From contig NW_003546390.1 in assembly GCF_000090795.2 (NCBI RefSeq), positions 173,123 to 207,355 on the forward strand: a DNA stretch of 34,233 nt. Reading direction: 5' to 3'. Each line of letters opens with the position of its first letter. Position 1 is the first letter of the stretch. Below are positions 7,915 through 18,600 of this stretch, one piece after another. The translations under genes were made by a program, and so were the position numbers. The notes under the pieces were generated by a model. That model was not told the origin of the DNA and did not search any database. It saw only the letters and a list, made by a program, of their open reading frames with translations. The stretch is from Amphimedon queenslandica (taxonomy: Eukaryota; Porifera; Demospongiae; Haplosclerida; Niphatidae).

Positions 7915-10900
7915 ATGTCTGCTGGAGAGAAGACTGATGGGGTAGCTGAGGCTCAGAAGAGAGCCCTAGAGGTAAGAACTCTCCTTCCAACTACACCTAA
8001 TATCCCCTCTGCTACAGATAGCTGCCAAACTTACATCCGGAGGTTACAATAATGGATCCGAAGGTACACATGTACCAATATTAATGAGTCTAATTCTATT
8101 ATTATCAGTAGATGGTAGTAGGAAGAGACCTTTAGATGATGGAGAAGGTCCAGATACAAAGAAACCTCCTACTGATTTCAACGATGACTCATTACCCACT
8201 CCCAAACTAATAGCGCAACAAGCTATATCAAAGTAATGACTTTAATTAATAACTATTAATAACTGGGAGGGGTTTAGGATCGCAGGCCAGTTGGGTTTTG
8301 CTCAAACAATGACAATAGAAATTAAAGTACCTAACAGAATGGTTGGATTAGGTAAGGCACACTTGTGTATATTAATGTTTTTTCATGTTCTTCCAGTCAT
8401 TGGCAGACAAGGTGAGATGATCAACAAGTTACAGGCGGAATCAGGAGCCAAGATACAAGTAGCCCCAGGTATCACATGATTACCATGTGATGCATTGACT
8501 CCACCCACTTTAGATGGATCAGAAGTTAGCGGAGAGAGGAGTGTATCAATATCAGGGACCCCAGACACTGTAGAGTAAGGTTTTACGAGTCTAATGTACA
8601 AGTACATGTGTTTCTCGTTGGTAGGAAAGCCAAACTACTGGTGAATGGAGTGATAGAGAATGCAGGTGGAGTCACTTCAGTAGTTACTGTAAGTGTGGTT
8701 GGGTTACTTATGTTAAAGGGTAATGGATGGTAAAGGGTTTCATGTTCAGTTTTAGTTTAAATGAGCACAAGTGAGGAATGATCGCTTGCCGTTTTGAAGC
8801 ACTCATTAATGGGTGTGTCTGAAAACACTCAGTTCTGGTTTCATACTGATGTGCTCATATGTTGACCTTTATTAATGGACCCCTTTTATTAATGTACATG
8901 TACTTATTAATGGCATTTAATAGACATGAGTTGTTGGAAAGGATAGTTGCAATTGTGTTAATGGGTCAGCCAGGGTTGTACTGTAAATTAATATATTTGT
9001 GTCTTGTCACATTATTAACTTTCTTTTGGTATGTATGTGTAATAGTGTCATTGATAATGATGTACATGTACCTTAGCCTTAGGTTTGAGTTCTTGTATTT
9101 CAGAGAGAGAAGGAGAGGGTATGTGAGTGTTAAAAGGTAACATGTGGTCCTTAGGGGGGGGGTATATGTTAAAGGTCAATATTTCTAATGTTATGTTAAA
9201 AGGTCAGTATTTGCATGTTTAAGGTAACATGTGGTCCTTAGGGGGGGGGTATATGTTAAAGGTCAATATTTCTAATGTTATGTTAAAAGGTCAGTATTTG
9301 CATGTTTAAGGTAACATGTGGTCCTTAGGGGGGGGGTATATGTTAAAGGTCAATATTTCTAATGTTATGTTAAAAGGTCAGTATTTGCATGTTTAAGGTA
9401 ACATGTGGTCCTAAGGGAGGTCTGTGTACTCAGTTGTGGTTAATTGAATTAATGAGCACAAATGAGGAATGATCGCTTGCCGTTTTGAAGCACTCATTAA
9501 TGGGTGTGTCTGAAAACACTCAGTTCTGGTTTCATACTGATGTGCTCATAATTCAGTACCAAGCATGGGATTATGTATTATGATTACTGTTAATTATTAT
9601 TATCTCTTTCTTTTAGAATCTAGAAGCTGGTCAAGAGGTTGTTGAATTAATGATACCAGCTGGTAAAGTTGGACTAATAATAGGTAAGGGAAATTAATAT
9701 GTACATGTATTTAATTAATATGTACATGTATTTAATTAATATGTACACTGATTGTGTGAATGATGTATTTATGATGTGCATGAGTTGACCCAATGATATG
9801 GTAACACGATAGGGTTGAATCTGACACACAATCTATCAGGTGTTACCATTGTTTATATACATGTACATGTACACTCACTGTTAGTTTTATATTGACTGAT
9901 TGTATCAGGTAAAGGAGGGGAGATGATTAAGATGCTTCAGGAGAGAGCTGGCTGTAAGATGCAGATGATACAGGACGGACCTTATGCTAGCACTCCTGAG
10001 AAACCTTTAAGAATGACAGGGTTCTCCGAGAACTGCAAGGTACTCTCCATGAGTATTGCAATAATATACAGTATCTCTTTTATATAGAAAGCGAGACAGT
10101 TGGTTCTTGATTTGATGGAACAGAAGGAATTGGAGGTATGCTCAAGTAGATGTATATACATAATATGTACATATAATGCTGACTGTTTCCTCATATAATG
10201 GTTTAATAAGTACACACCCACACACTTAATATTGTATCACAAACCACACCCAGCACTAGCCTCACCCACAAGCTCAGAGACAGGACTCCAGCGAAGGTTA
10301 GGGTACCCCCTCATGCATTGCTGTCTTGTTTATTTATTTGTTTATCTTTAACTTGTTGTCTTGTTTGTGTATTAAATCAGTTTCTTAATTCGTAGGCTCG
10401 TGGACTCACTGGTGACCTAAGTACTGGACTACCCGAAATGATTGAAGTAAATTAATATTCAATTTCTTACCAATATTTATTAATATTCATTAACGGTGTG
10501 CATTCACTGAAGTGTTCTTGTGTCTATTTTGTGTAGATGCGTGTGCCTAGTGAACTGGTTGGTTTTATAATTGGAAGAAACGGAGAAAATATTAACAATA
10601 TTCAATCATTGTGTAATGTTCGACTTCAATTTCACCATGGTAACTAATAATGAATAAATAATGATGATATTAATAATTATATTAATGGATAGACATTCCC
10701 CACACTCCGTACAGACTAACGACTATTGCTGGTAAACCACTGGAGGTCCAGAAGGCTAAGAGGATGGTTGAGGAAATGGTTGGAGAGGTGTGGTCAATAA
10801 ATTATGAATATTTAATTACCATTATGAGGAAACAGTTTATTAACTATTGTGGTCCTTAATATATTAATTATTAATTTTATCCACAGAGGCAACAGACTGG

Positions 10901-12043
10901 GATCAAACCAAGAATAGACTTACCTGATCCCCAGGGGCCCCAGGTACAGACTGTGAGCTTTCCAATACCTGCCAATAAATGTGGACTCATCATTGGGAAA
11001 GGTCAGTTCTATTAATAGTAACATTCTATAAATAGTATCTTACCTTATTAGGAGGTGACACAGTTCGACAGCTGATGGTTCAATCAAATTGTCACATTGA
11101 ACTTGACCGAGGTCCTAACACCAACCCCCAGGAGAAACTCTTCAATTTGAGAGGACTACCCCAGAATATCCAGGCAGCTCAGAACCTCATTAGACAGAAG
11201 CTAGAGGTAGAGGAGGAGTAGATGCTTTATTGTTACTCCATTGATAATTAATATAGGGAGGAGGTATTCCAGGGGATCCTTATGCTGGGTATGGCTAATC
11301 AATGGTACCATATTATTAATAGTTATTGATACTAGTATGGCTGCCTATGGTGGTATCCATGGAATGGGTGGGGCCCAGGGGTGGGGTCAGTATGGCTCTT
11401 ATGGAGGAGGGTATCCTACAGCAGGTGGGTATGGAGGAGGAGCCCCTCATGTAAGTATTGGAATAATGAGAGCTTTAATTATTGGTTTCTATAGCAACAG
11501 CAACCTCCACAAGGAGGAGCACCAGGTGGACAGCAAAGTAGTGAAGCAGGTACGTATCTATTAATAGTAACAGTGTACCTATTAATAGTAACAGTGTACC
11601 TATTAATAGTAACAGTGTATCTATTAATAGTAACAGTGTATCTATTAATAGTAACAGTGTATCTATTAATAGTAACAGTGTATCTATTAATAGAACATTC
11701 TCTTTCCTTCATTAGCGTGGGCTGCTTATTACCAACAGTTGCAAGCATACACTCAACAGCAGCAGCAGCAGCAAGGAGGAGGGGGTGGACCGGGGGGTGC
11801 TCCTCAAGGAGGCAGTCAGCAAGGTAAGAGGAGGTTCCTTTAACGAGTCACTTGTTAGTTATTCATAAAGCAGGTGGCCCTCCGTCCAGTGGAGCAGCTG
11901 GTTCCAATGACTTACAGGCCCAATGGGCAGAGTATTACCGACAAATGTACTACTATCAGCAACAGCAGCAGGGGGCTGGTGGGGGCCCTCCCCCTGGCCA
12001 AGGGGGCCCCCCTCAAACTGGAGGAATGCCCCCACGGAATTAG
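7915..12043 (+). CDS. FUBP/KHSRP-family four-KH-domain nucleic acid-binding protein
   Basis: Twenty exons join in frame to about 579 residues. Exons: 7915-7971, 8018-8063, 8112-8232, 8278-8351, 8397-8468, 8514-8574, 8625-8688, 9617-9683, 9909-10039, 10088-10135, 10396-10446, 10537-10639, 10693-10787, 10887-11001, 11052-11206, 11257-11288, 11336-11450, 11495-11549, 11716-11823, 11874-12043. Four KH domains are seen, each with its GxxG loop: [27 protein letters not shown] and IIGKGGDTV. The tail is Gly/Gln-rich with the tyrosine motifs AAWAAYYQQ and [14 protein letters not shown] that mark FUBP1/2/3. The family binds single-stranded FUSE DNA and AU-rich RNA. Several KH loops are split by introns between IIG and KGG. 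Exon 3 has a CAG-TAG tandem acceptor (8106-8111). Confidence 0.93.
8761..8858. mobile_element. 98-bp MITE-like element, copy 1
   Basis: This block begins ATGAGCACA and ends TGTGCTCAT, a perfect 9-bp terminal inverted repeat. It is repeated with a single substitution at 9452-9549 in the same FUBP intron. There is no coding capacity. Small size and inverted termini suggest a non-autonomous DNA transposon; a target duplication is not clear. Confidence 0.65.
9136..9418. repeat. 87-bp tandem repeat in FUBP intron
   Basis: Three near-identical 87-bp units start at 9136, 9223 and 9310, with a partial fourth at 9397. Each begins GGTAACATGTGGTCC and contains a G8-G9 run followed by TATATGTTAAAGGTCAAT. 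The array is flanked on both sides by the 98-bp MITE-like copies, all within one 928-bp intron (8689-9616). Confidence 0.9.
9452..9549. mobile_element. 98-bp MITE-like element, copy 2
   Basis: Same orientation as copy 1 and differs at one base near the left end (AAATGAGG for AAGTGAGG). Termini ATGAGCACA and TGTGCTCAT are intact. High identity implies a recent duplication or insertion. Confidence 0.65.
11557..11694. repeat. 21-bp minisatellite filling a FUBP intron
   Basis: About six and a half copies of a 21-bp unit containing TATTAATAGTAACAGTGTA occupy nearly all of the intron 11550-11715. The TATTAATAGTAAC core also occurs singly in other introns (near 16892, 21598 and 21920). Confidence 0.9.
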
Positions 12044-12718
12044 GTTTGTTACTTTTATTTGAAGTGTTTGTGTGTGAGCGGTCCTGTTATATATTTTCTT
12101 GTTTATTACAGCCTAGTCTACTGTTGAAGTGTCATCCATTGTTGTTGTATTTTGAACTATTCATTTTGTTACATTCTCTCTTCTCTCAAACTGTCTATTC
12201 TCTTTTATTAATTTGTCAGTGATTATTTGTATAATTAACTTGCACATTATAATGTTTCCAGTATACCCCAGTATATTCTCAGTATATTTTAGTATATTCC
12301 AGTATACTATTAGTGCTTTCTTTCAATAGCTGGTATTTCTGGTCTTTAAAATGGCGTCACTGTCTTCAGGAGGTGGTTTTTGTGAGGATTATAATAATTC
12401 ATTTTATTGAATATTCCGTATTACTGCTTCTCTTATATGAAATATATATCTTGTGTCCTTCCCTTCATTAAGTGTCTTGTTATTATTCTTTATAAGATAG
12501 ACCTTATCTACTCCTGGGGCCATCTTGTCATTAAAGGTAGGAGAGACATGACGGAATTGGACAATCAATAATTAATAATGAATTAGTGACAATAATTATA
12601 ATCTCTTGACAATAATTACACTTTAGTTGCTTTTTAAAAAGTTTTTTGAATTATCAATACACCAGTGTGGGGACTGGGGAGGTGGGGTTATTAAATTGGG
12701 TGTGGTCTTGTGTTCAAT
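12044..12718. other. FUBP 3' flank and UCHL5 upstream region
   Basis: No open frame with support. The first part is T-rich and is probably the FUBP 3' untranslated region. A cluster of CAGTATAY repeats lies at about 12258-12310. The right end holds a GGGTGTGGTC decamer at 12698-12707, 12 bp before the UCHL5 ATG, so the UCHL5 promoter is probably here. Confidence 0.5.
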
Positions 12719-15547
12719 ATGGCGGCTGGTGAGTGGTGTCTGATTGAGAGTGATCCAGGAGTCTTCACTGAATTAATTAGAGGATTTGGTAATGATACAG
12801 AATATGTTAATAGTATTTATTATTAATTATGATGTATCAAAAGGAGTAAGTGGTGTACAGGTTGAAGAAGTTTGGAGCCTTGACAATGACATTCTATTGA
12901 ACCTCAAGTATGTATTGTAGCAGTTTATGGTTCCTGTTTTTATTAATTATTAAGACCAGTCCATGGGTTGATATTCCTGTACAAGTGGCGTCCAGATGAC
13001 AATGTTCAGGGGAGTATTGTTGAAGACAGTCGAATCAGAGACATCTTCTTTGCTAGACAGGTGATACTGATCAGTTAATGTACACGCCTCCATTTAATGG
13101 ACAGCAGTCGTTAGAGTAGTATATCCTTTAGTCTCGTCCCCTGGCCCTTAGCTGGAGACTATGTATCCTTATGTATAGAGACTGTAGCTATTGTTATTGT
13201 TTTACAGGAGATCAAGAATGCTTGTGCTACTCAAGCAGTGCTCAGTGTATTACTGAATGTGACTCATTCCGACGTTGAGTTAGGATCAGTGCTAACTGAT
13301 TTCAAAGAATTTGCTGCTTCATTCTCACCAACAGTAAGGGCAACCATTGAATGTTATTGAAGTGATGATTTTACCAGCAACTTTTATTAATTTCAGGATC
13401 GTGGGCTTAGTCTAACTAATAGCGACCAAATAAGGAAAGTACATAATAGTTTTGCAAGGTATATGTCAGTATATTTTAGTGTATGTCAGTATATTTGTTT
13501 GATAGACAGCAAATGTTTGAGTTTGACGACTCATTATCTAAAGGAGGTGAAGATGTGTTTCATTTTGTTGCTTTTGTTCCAATTAATGGCCGACTTTATG
13601 AACTGGACGGATTAAAGACAGGCCCCATTGATCATGGAGCAACTGACAGTACCGACTGGCTAAATACAGTGAGACCAATACTGGAGAAAAGAATGCAAAG
13701 GTAAGTAGGTACATGAACTTGTACTTGTGTCTTGTTTTATTACATTTTCTGATACATATTGATACCCTTATGCTGTGTAGAAAGTCTGAGGTGATTCCGA
13801 CTTCAATTTTTCAAGTTACAGCCATTTTAAGAAAACGTGAAAAATCTGAAAAATACCCAAGGCTACAGTCCATGGTTTTTTCCAAAAAATGTCCAAAAAA
13901 TCACCTCCAATTTTTATTACATTTTCTGATACATATTGATGCCCTTATGCTGTGTAGAAAGTTTGAGGCCATTCCGACTTCAATTTTTCAAGTTACGGCC
14001 ATTTTAAGAAAACATCAAAAATCTGAAAAATACCCAAGGCTATAGTCCATGGTTTTTTCCAAAAAATGGCCAAAAAATAACCTCCAATTTTTATTACATT
14101 TTCTGATACATATTGATGTACTTATGCTGTGTAGAAAGTTTGAGGTAATTCCGACTTCAATTTTTCAAGTTACGGCCATTTTAAGAAAACATCAAAAATC
14201 TGAAAAATACCCAAGGCTATAGTCCATGGTTTTTTCCAAAAAATGGCCAAAAAATGACCCCAAATTTTTATTACATTTTCTGATACATATTGATGCCCTT
14301 ATGCTGTGTAGAAAGTTTGAGCTGATTCCGACTTCAATTTTTCAAGTTACAGCCATTTTAAGAAAACGTCAAAAATCTGAAAAATATCCAAGGCTACAGT
14401 CCATGGTTTTTTCCAAAAAATGGCCAAAAAATCACCCCAAATTTTTATTACATTTTCTGATACATATTGATGCCCTTATGCTGTGTAGAAAGTTTGAGGC
14501 GAATCTGACTTCAATTTTTTAAGTTACGGCCATTTTAAGAAAACGTCAAAAATCTGAAAAATACCCAAGGCTATAGTCCATGGTTTTTTCCAAAAAATGG
14601 CCAAAAAATCACCCCAAATTTTTATTACATTTTCTGATACATATTGATGCCCTTATGCTGTGTAGAAAGTTTGAGGCCATTCCGACTTCAATTTTTCAAG
14701 TTACGGCCATTTTAAGAAAACATCAAAAATCTGAAAAATACCCAAGGCTATATATATATATAGCCTTGGGTTTTTCACTAAAAATGGCTTTGAAATCACT
14801 CTAAATTTTTTGATACATATATGTGTACTTATGTTGTGCAAAAAAGTGTTGACCTTTTTACAAGTGTGGACTCTTTATATATTTTAAAGTTTCTCCAGAT
14901 TGAGCTAAAGCCCCAGCTTGATAGGATTTTTGCCAAATTTCTGTAAATGTTTTTGAAGTTATTTTGTTATATTTTAGTTACAGTGCTGGCGAGATTCATT
15001 TCAACTTGTTAGCACTTGTAAGTGACAAGAGAGCAGTTTATAAAAAAGAAATAGTAAAGTTGGACACTAGGAAAGAATTGGCTGCTAAAAAGGTTAATAA
15101 TAATGACGGAGTCTTAATTTATTGTTCCTTGATAGATCCAAAGTGTTCTTTCCGGAGGTGGTGAGTCGATGGAAGATAATTCAGGTTTACCTGATGACCC
15201 AGAGCAACTTCAAGTGATCATTGAAGAGGCCGAGGGAGAAGTGATTAGACTCAATGAATTAATACGAATTGAAAATGACAAAATGGAGACTTATAGAGTA
15301 ACGTGATCATTCATTTATTGATTTATTTGACTGTTCTTTTAGTTGGAGAATATTCGTAGGCGTCACAACTACCTCCCGTTAATAATGGAGCTATTGAAGA
15401 CTCTGGCTAAGAAAGGACGATTAGTGTCACTTTGTGAAGAGGTGAGGGGCGGGGCAGTGGGTGTGGTTTGATGATAATTTGTTGTTTTAGGCAAAAAAGA
15501 GAAAAAAATCTCAAACTACTGCTGACAAGGCAAAGGAAGTGAAGTAA
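12719..15547 (+). CDS. UCHL5: Ubiquitin carboxyl-terminal hydrolase isozyme L5 (UCH37)
   Basis: Ten exons (12719-12788, 12844-12907, 12955-13060, 13208-13333, 13397-13458, 13506-13700, 14978-15092, 15136-15297, 15343-15441, 15491-15547) join in frame to 351 residues (human 329). The start MAAGEWCLIESDPGVFTELI is family-typical. The cysteine protease residues are all present: Q80, C86 in NACATQA, H162 in FHFVAF and D177 in YELDGL. The C-terminal ULD part reads ENIRRRHNYLPLIMELLKTL followed by a Lys-rich tail, the region that binds RPN13/ADRM1 or INO80. It acts at the 26S proteasome trimming ubiquitin chains and in INO80 chromatin complexes. Intron 6 (1.28 kb) holds a 177-bp tandem array. The gene ends 97 bp from the convergent PNPLA6/7 stop. 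Confidence 0.96.
13738..14755. repeat. 177-bp tandem array in UCHL5 intron 6
   Basis: About 5.7 units with a strict 177-bp period; the CATGG anchor recurs at 13871, 14048, 14225, 14402 and 14579. Units include GTGTAGAAAGTTTGAGG, ATTCCGACTTCAATTTTTC and GGCCATTTTAAGAAAAC blocks and differ by a few per cent. The array ends at a 30-bp perfect palindrome. The same unit, with the same period, occurs inverted at 19.68-20.3 kb. Confidence 0.95.
14741..14770. repeat. 30-bp perfect palindrome at array end
   Basis: The arms CCCAAGGCTA and TAGCCTTGGG flank TATATATATA, giving an uninterrupted self-complementary 30-mer exactly where the 177-bp units stop being regular. Sequence to the right (to about 14900) is a diverged, still forward-oriented relative of the unit. 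Confidence 0.95.
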
Positions 15548-15644
15548 CGGACACTAATAATAATACTGATAGTATACCGAAGATTTACTAATAATAACAC
15601 TGATTATTATAGTATACTGAGGAATACCAATAGTATACTGATTG

Positions 15645-18600
15645 TTAATTTATATTATGGATCTCAGAGTCAGAATATGCCATACTTCTGTTACTATTAT
15701 TAGTAACAAGTTGCTGTCTGTTATTTTTAGTATCAGTGCCTTTCTTCAGTGACTGTTCTTCATAGCTGTCCTCCTCCTCCTCGTCCGGTTCCTCAGTACT
15801 CACAGGGACTACCTCAGGATTAGACCAATAACCTATTCATTATGATAATGACACCATTATACATTATCATACAGTACCATCAATGTCTTCATCTTGCATC
15901 ACCGTCTCCTTGTTCTTCAGTTGAGGTATTTCAGCTGCTAGAGCTGCCAGGTTATGAATTGATGGAACCTTACGACTTAACGACTTCTGAAATAATAATG
16001 ATAAACTAATTGAGTGGGCGGTGCTTACATCTGATGGTTCCATTAGGTTTCGTTTTTGTCTAAAATCCTTAGCGAGAGTCTCAGTTAATAAGTGTGAGAG
16101 GGTGTGGCTTTTAGTCCAACTACTGAGGACTGACTTGCAGTGCTTATAACCAATGTGCTAAAAATAGACACACAAGTAATTACATCAAGTATGTGCTAAA
16201 AATAGATCATGTAATGTTACACATGAACTCACTGCAATTTCATCAAAACTTCCAAACTGCATTGTAGCAATACTGGAATTATTATAATTAATTAATTAAT
16301 GATGATGATTATTAATTTACTTGTCAATAGGTGGTCGTATGTATTCACAAGAAGAATCATTCTTGACAGTTTCCAATTGTCGAACACAAGATACATACGC
16401 CAATCTTGACTGTATCTCTGTCAAGTTAGGAATCTGACCAATCAGAACCCAGGAGTCACATGTAAAATATATAAACTACCATATATGGACGTACCCTCAT
16501 TGTTTTTGAAAAAGGATTCAATTTATTACAAATAATTCTCCAGCCAGAGATAGAGTCCCCATAATTCAATAGGGCGTTATTATCTTCCGATCCAACGTCA
16601 ATGGCAATGATGTGTTCAGCTCCTTGAGACGACATCAGATCAGCTAACGATAATAACAATAAATACACAAGTGGATCATTGCTGCATGAGAGCTCATTAC
16701 CAGGTAGGTTGTTGACATATCCTCCGTCAAGGAGGAGGTGTCCATCCACAGGGTCACAAAGAGGAGGGAGGTACCCAGACAGTGACATGCTAGCTCTCAC
16801 GTACCTCCACAAGCAGCCAGCAGTGTGGACCCTCATCTTGGAGTCAGTGACATCAGTAGTTACACAATAGTACGGCAGCCATAAGTCCTGCTATTAATAG
16901 TAACCGCCCACACACAATCAACTACATTACCTCAATGTGTCTCTCATGAAATACATTGTATATTATAGTATTAAATGCACGCCCTATCAGTATATTCCAG
17001 TACATTCCAGTATATCTCAGTAATCTTACCAGTAAACATTGACATTGAAGGATAGGTCAGGTCCAGTATCTTGTCCCAGTATGCTGCCATTCTCTTGGAG
17101 AAGGTGCTTGCTCTTTTAAGAACTTCTCCAGCGTCACATTCCTCAGAGTAGAGGGCCCCAACTAGAGCACCAATGCTGGTACCACCCACCATATCAATAG
17201 GAACACCTACATGTAAAATAGGTTATCTCAGTATATTACTCAGTATATTACTCAGTATATTTAAGCCGTTATGTGTACAGTGTACTGTACATTAATTGTT
17301 ACCTGCTTCTTGAAATGCTTTGATGATCCCACAGTGAGACAACCCCCTAGCTCCTCCTCCTCCTAATACCAGTCCAACTGATGTCCCTGTTAGCCTCCTT
17401 GCCAATCTTGCAATGTCAGAATGTCTATAGAAGAAAATGTATGTACATGTACATGTACATGTACAGTCAATTAGCTAGTGGGTATACTTGTCTGGTGGGG
17501 TGGGTAGTGATCTTTCATCCTAACACAATAAGAGATGGTTATACAGTACAGTACGGGCTCAGGTACTTACAGCTGCTGAGGAGGTTTCTGTGAAGAACTC
17601 ATCAGGGCACCTCACCTACAGTAAGAATTACCGTTATTATGTTCTCAAAATGGCTACTCTGATGTACATGGAAATATGATGACAGCCAACCCAAAGCATT
17701 GAGCCACTGGACTGTGCCCTGTGGGTGAGCCACACCTTCTTTATGAAGCAGGACCAGCTCTTTACGAACTCTTGCTGATATCTTTTCAACTTGTGTAACT
17801 ATCTAATTATAAGGACAATGATTCTATTTATAAGTACTGAGAGAAATAATGTCTTACCGTTCCCATTGAATTAAAGTTAGGTACTTGGTCCCCTACCCCC
17901 ACCAGTAAGATACAGTCAGCCTGTGGTATCATGAGACCAATAATACATGAACATGAACACGTAGTGTAGTGTAGTGTAGTGTAGTGTAGTGTAGTGTAGT
18001 GTAGTGTAGTGTAGTGTAGTGTAGTGTAGTGTAGTGTAGTGTAGTGTAGTGTAGTGTAGTGTAGTGTAGTGTAGTGTAGTGTAGTGTAGTGTAGTGTAGT
18101 GTAGTGTAGTGTAGTGTAGTGTAGTGTAGTGTAGTGTAGTGTAGTGTAGTGTAGTGTAGTGTAGTGTAGTGTAGTGTAGTGTAGTGTAGTGTAGTGTAGT
18201 GTAGTGTAGTGTAGTGTAGTGTAGTGTAGTGTAGTGTAGTGTAGTGTAGTGTAGTGTAGTGTAGTGTAGTGTAGTGTAGTGTAGTGTAGTGTAGTGTAGT
18301 GTAGTGTAGTGTAGTGTAGTGTAGTGTAGTGTAGTGTAGTGTAGTGTAGTGTAGTGTAGTGTAGTGTAGTGTAGTGTAGTGTAGTGTAGTGTAGTGTAGT
18401 GTAGTGTAGTGTAGTGTAGTGTAGTGTAGTGTAGTGTAGTGTAGTGTAGTGTAGTGTAGTGTAGTGTAGTGTAGTGTAGTGTAGTGTAGTGTAGTGTAGT
18501 GTAGTGTAGTGTAGTGTAGTGTAGTGTAGTGTAGTGTAGTGTAGTGTAGTGTAGTGTAGTGTAGTGTAGTGTAGGTGTATGACGTACTTGTCTGATGCAT

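Noticed and set aside
9136..9418. Possible CRISPR-like array
   Set aside because: Units are contiguous 87-bp tandem copies without unique spacers, in an intron of a eukaryotic gene.
10258..10297. Candidate microexon in the FUBP gene (CTCAGAGACAGGACTCCAGCGAAG before GT split here as a 24-nt frame-neutral segment)
   Set aside because: Acceptor is weak and the neighbouring exons already join in phase (EQKELE to ARGLTGD); cDNA would be needed.
11557..11694. NRYTVTI repeat peptide frame
   Set aside because: Antisense translation of the 21-bp intronic minisatellite.
13713..14804. Series of similar plus-strand open frames ([15 protein letters not shown] type)
   Set aside because: They arise from the 177-bp tandem units inside UCHL5 intron 6. 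Frames break between units and the flanking UCHL5 exons splice across them.
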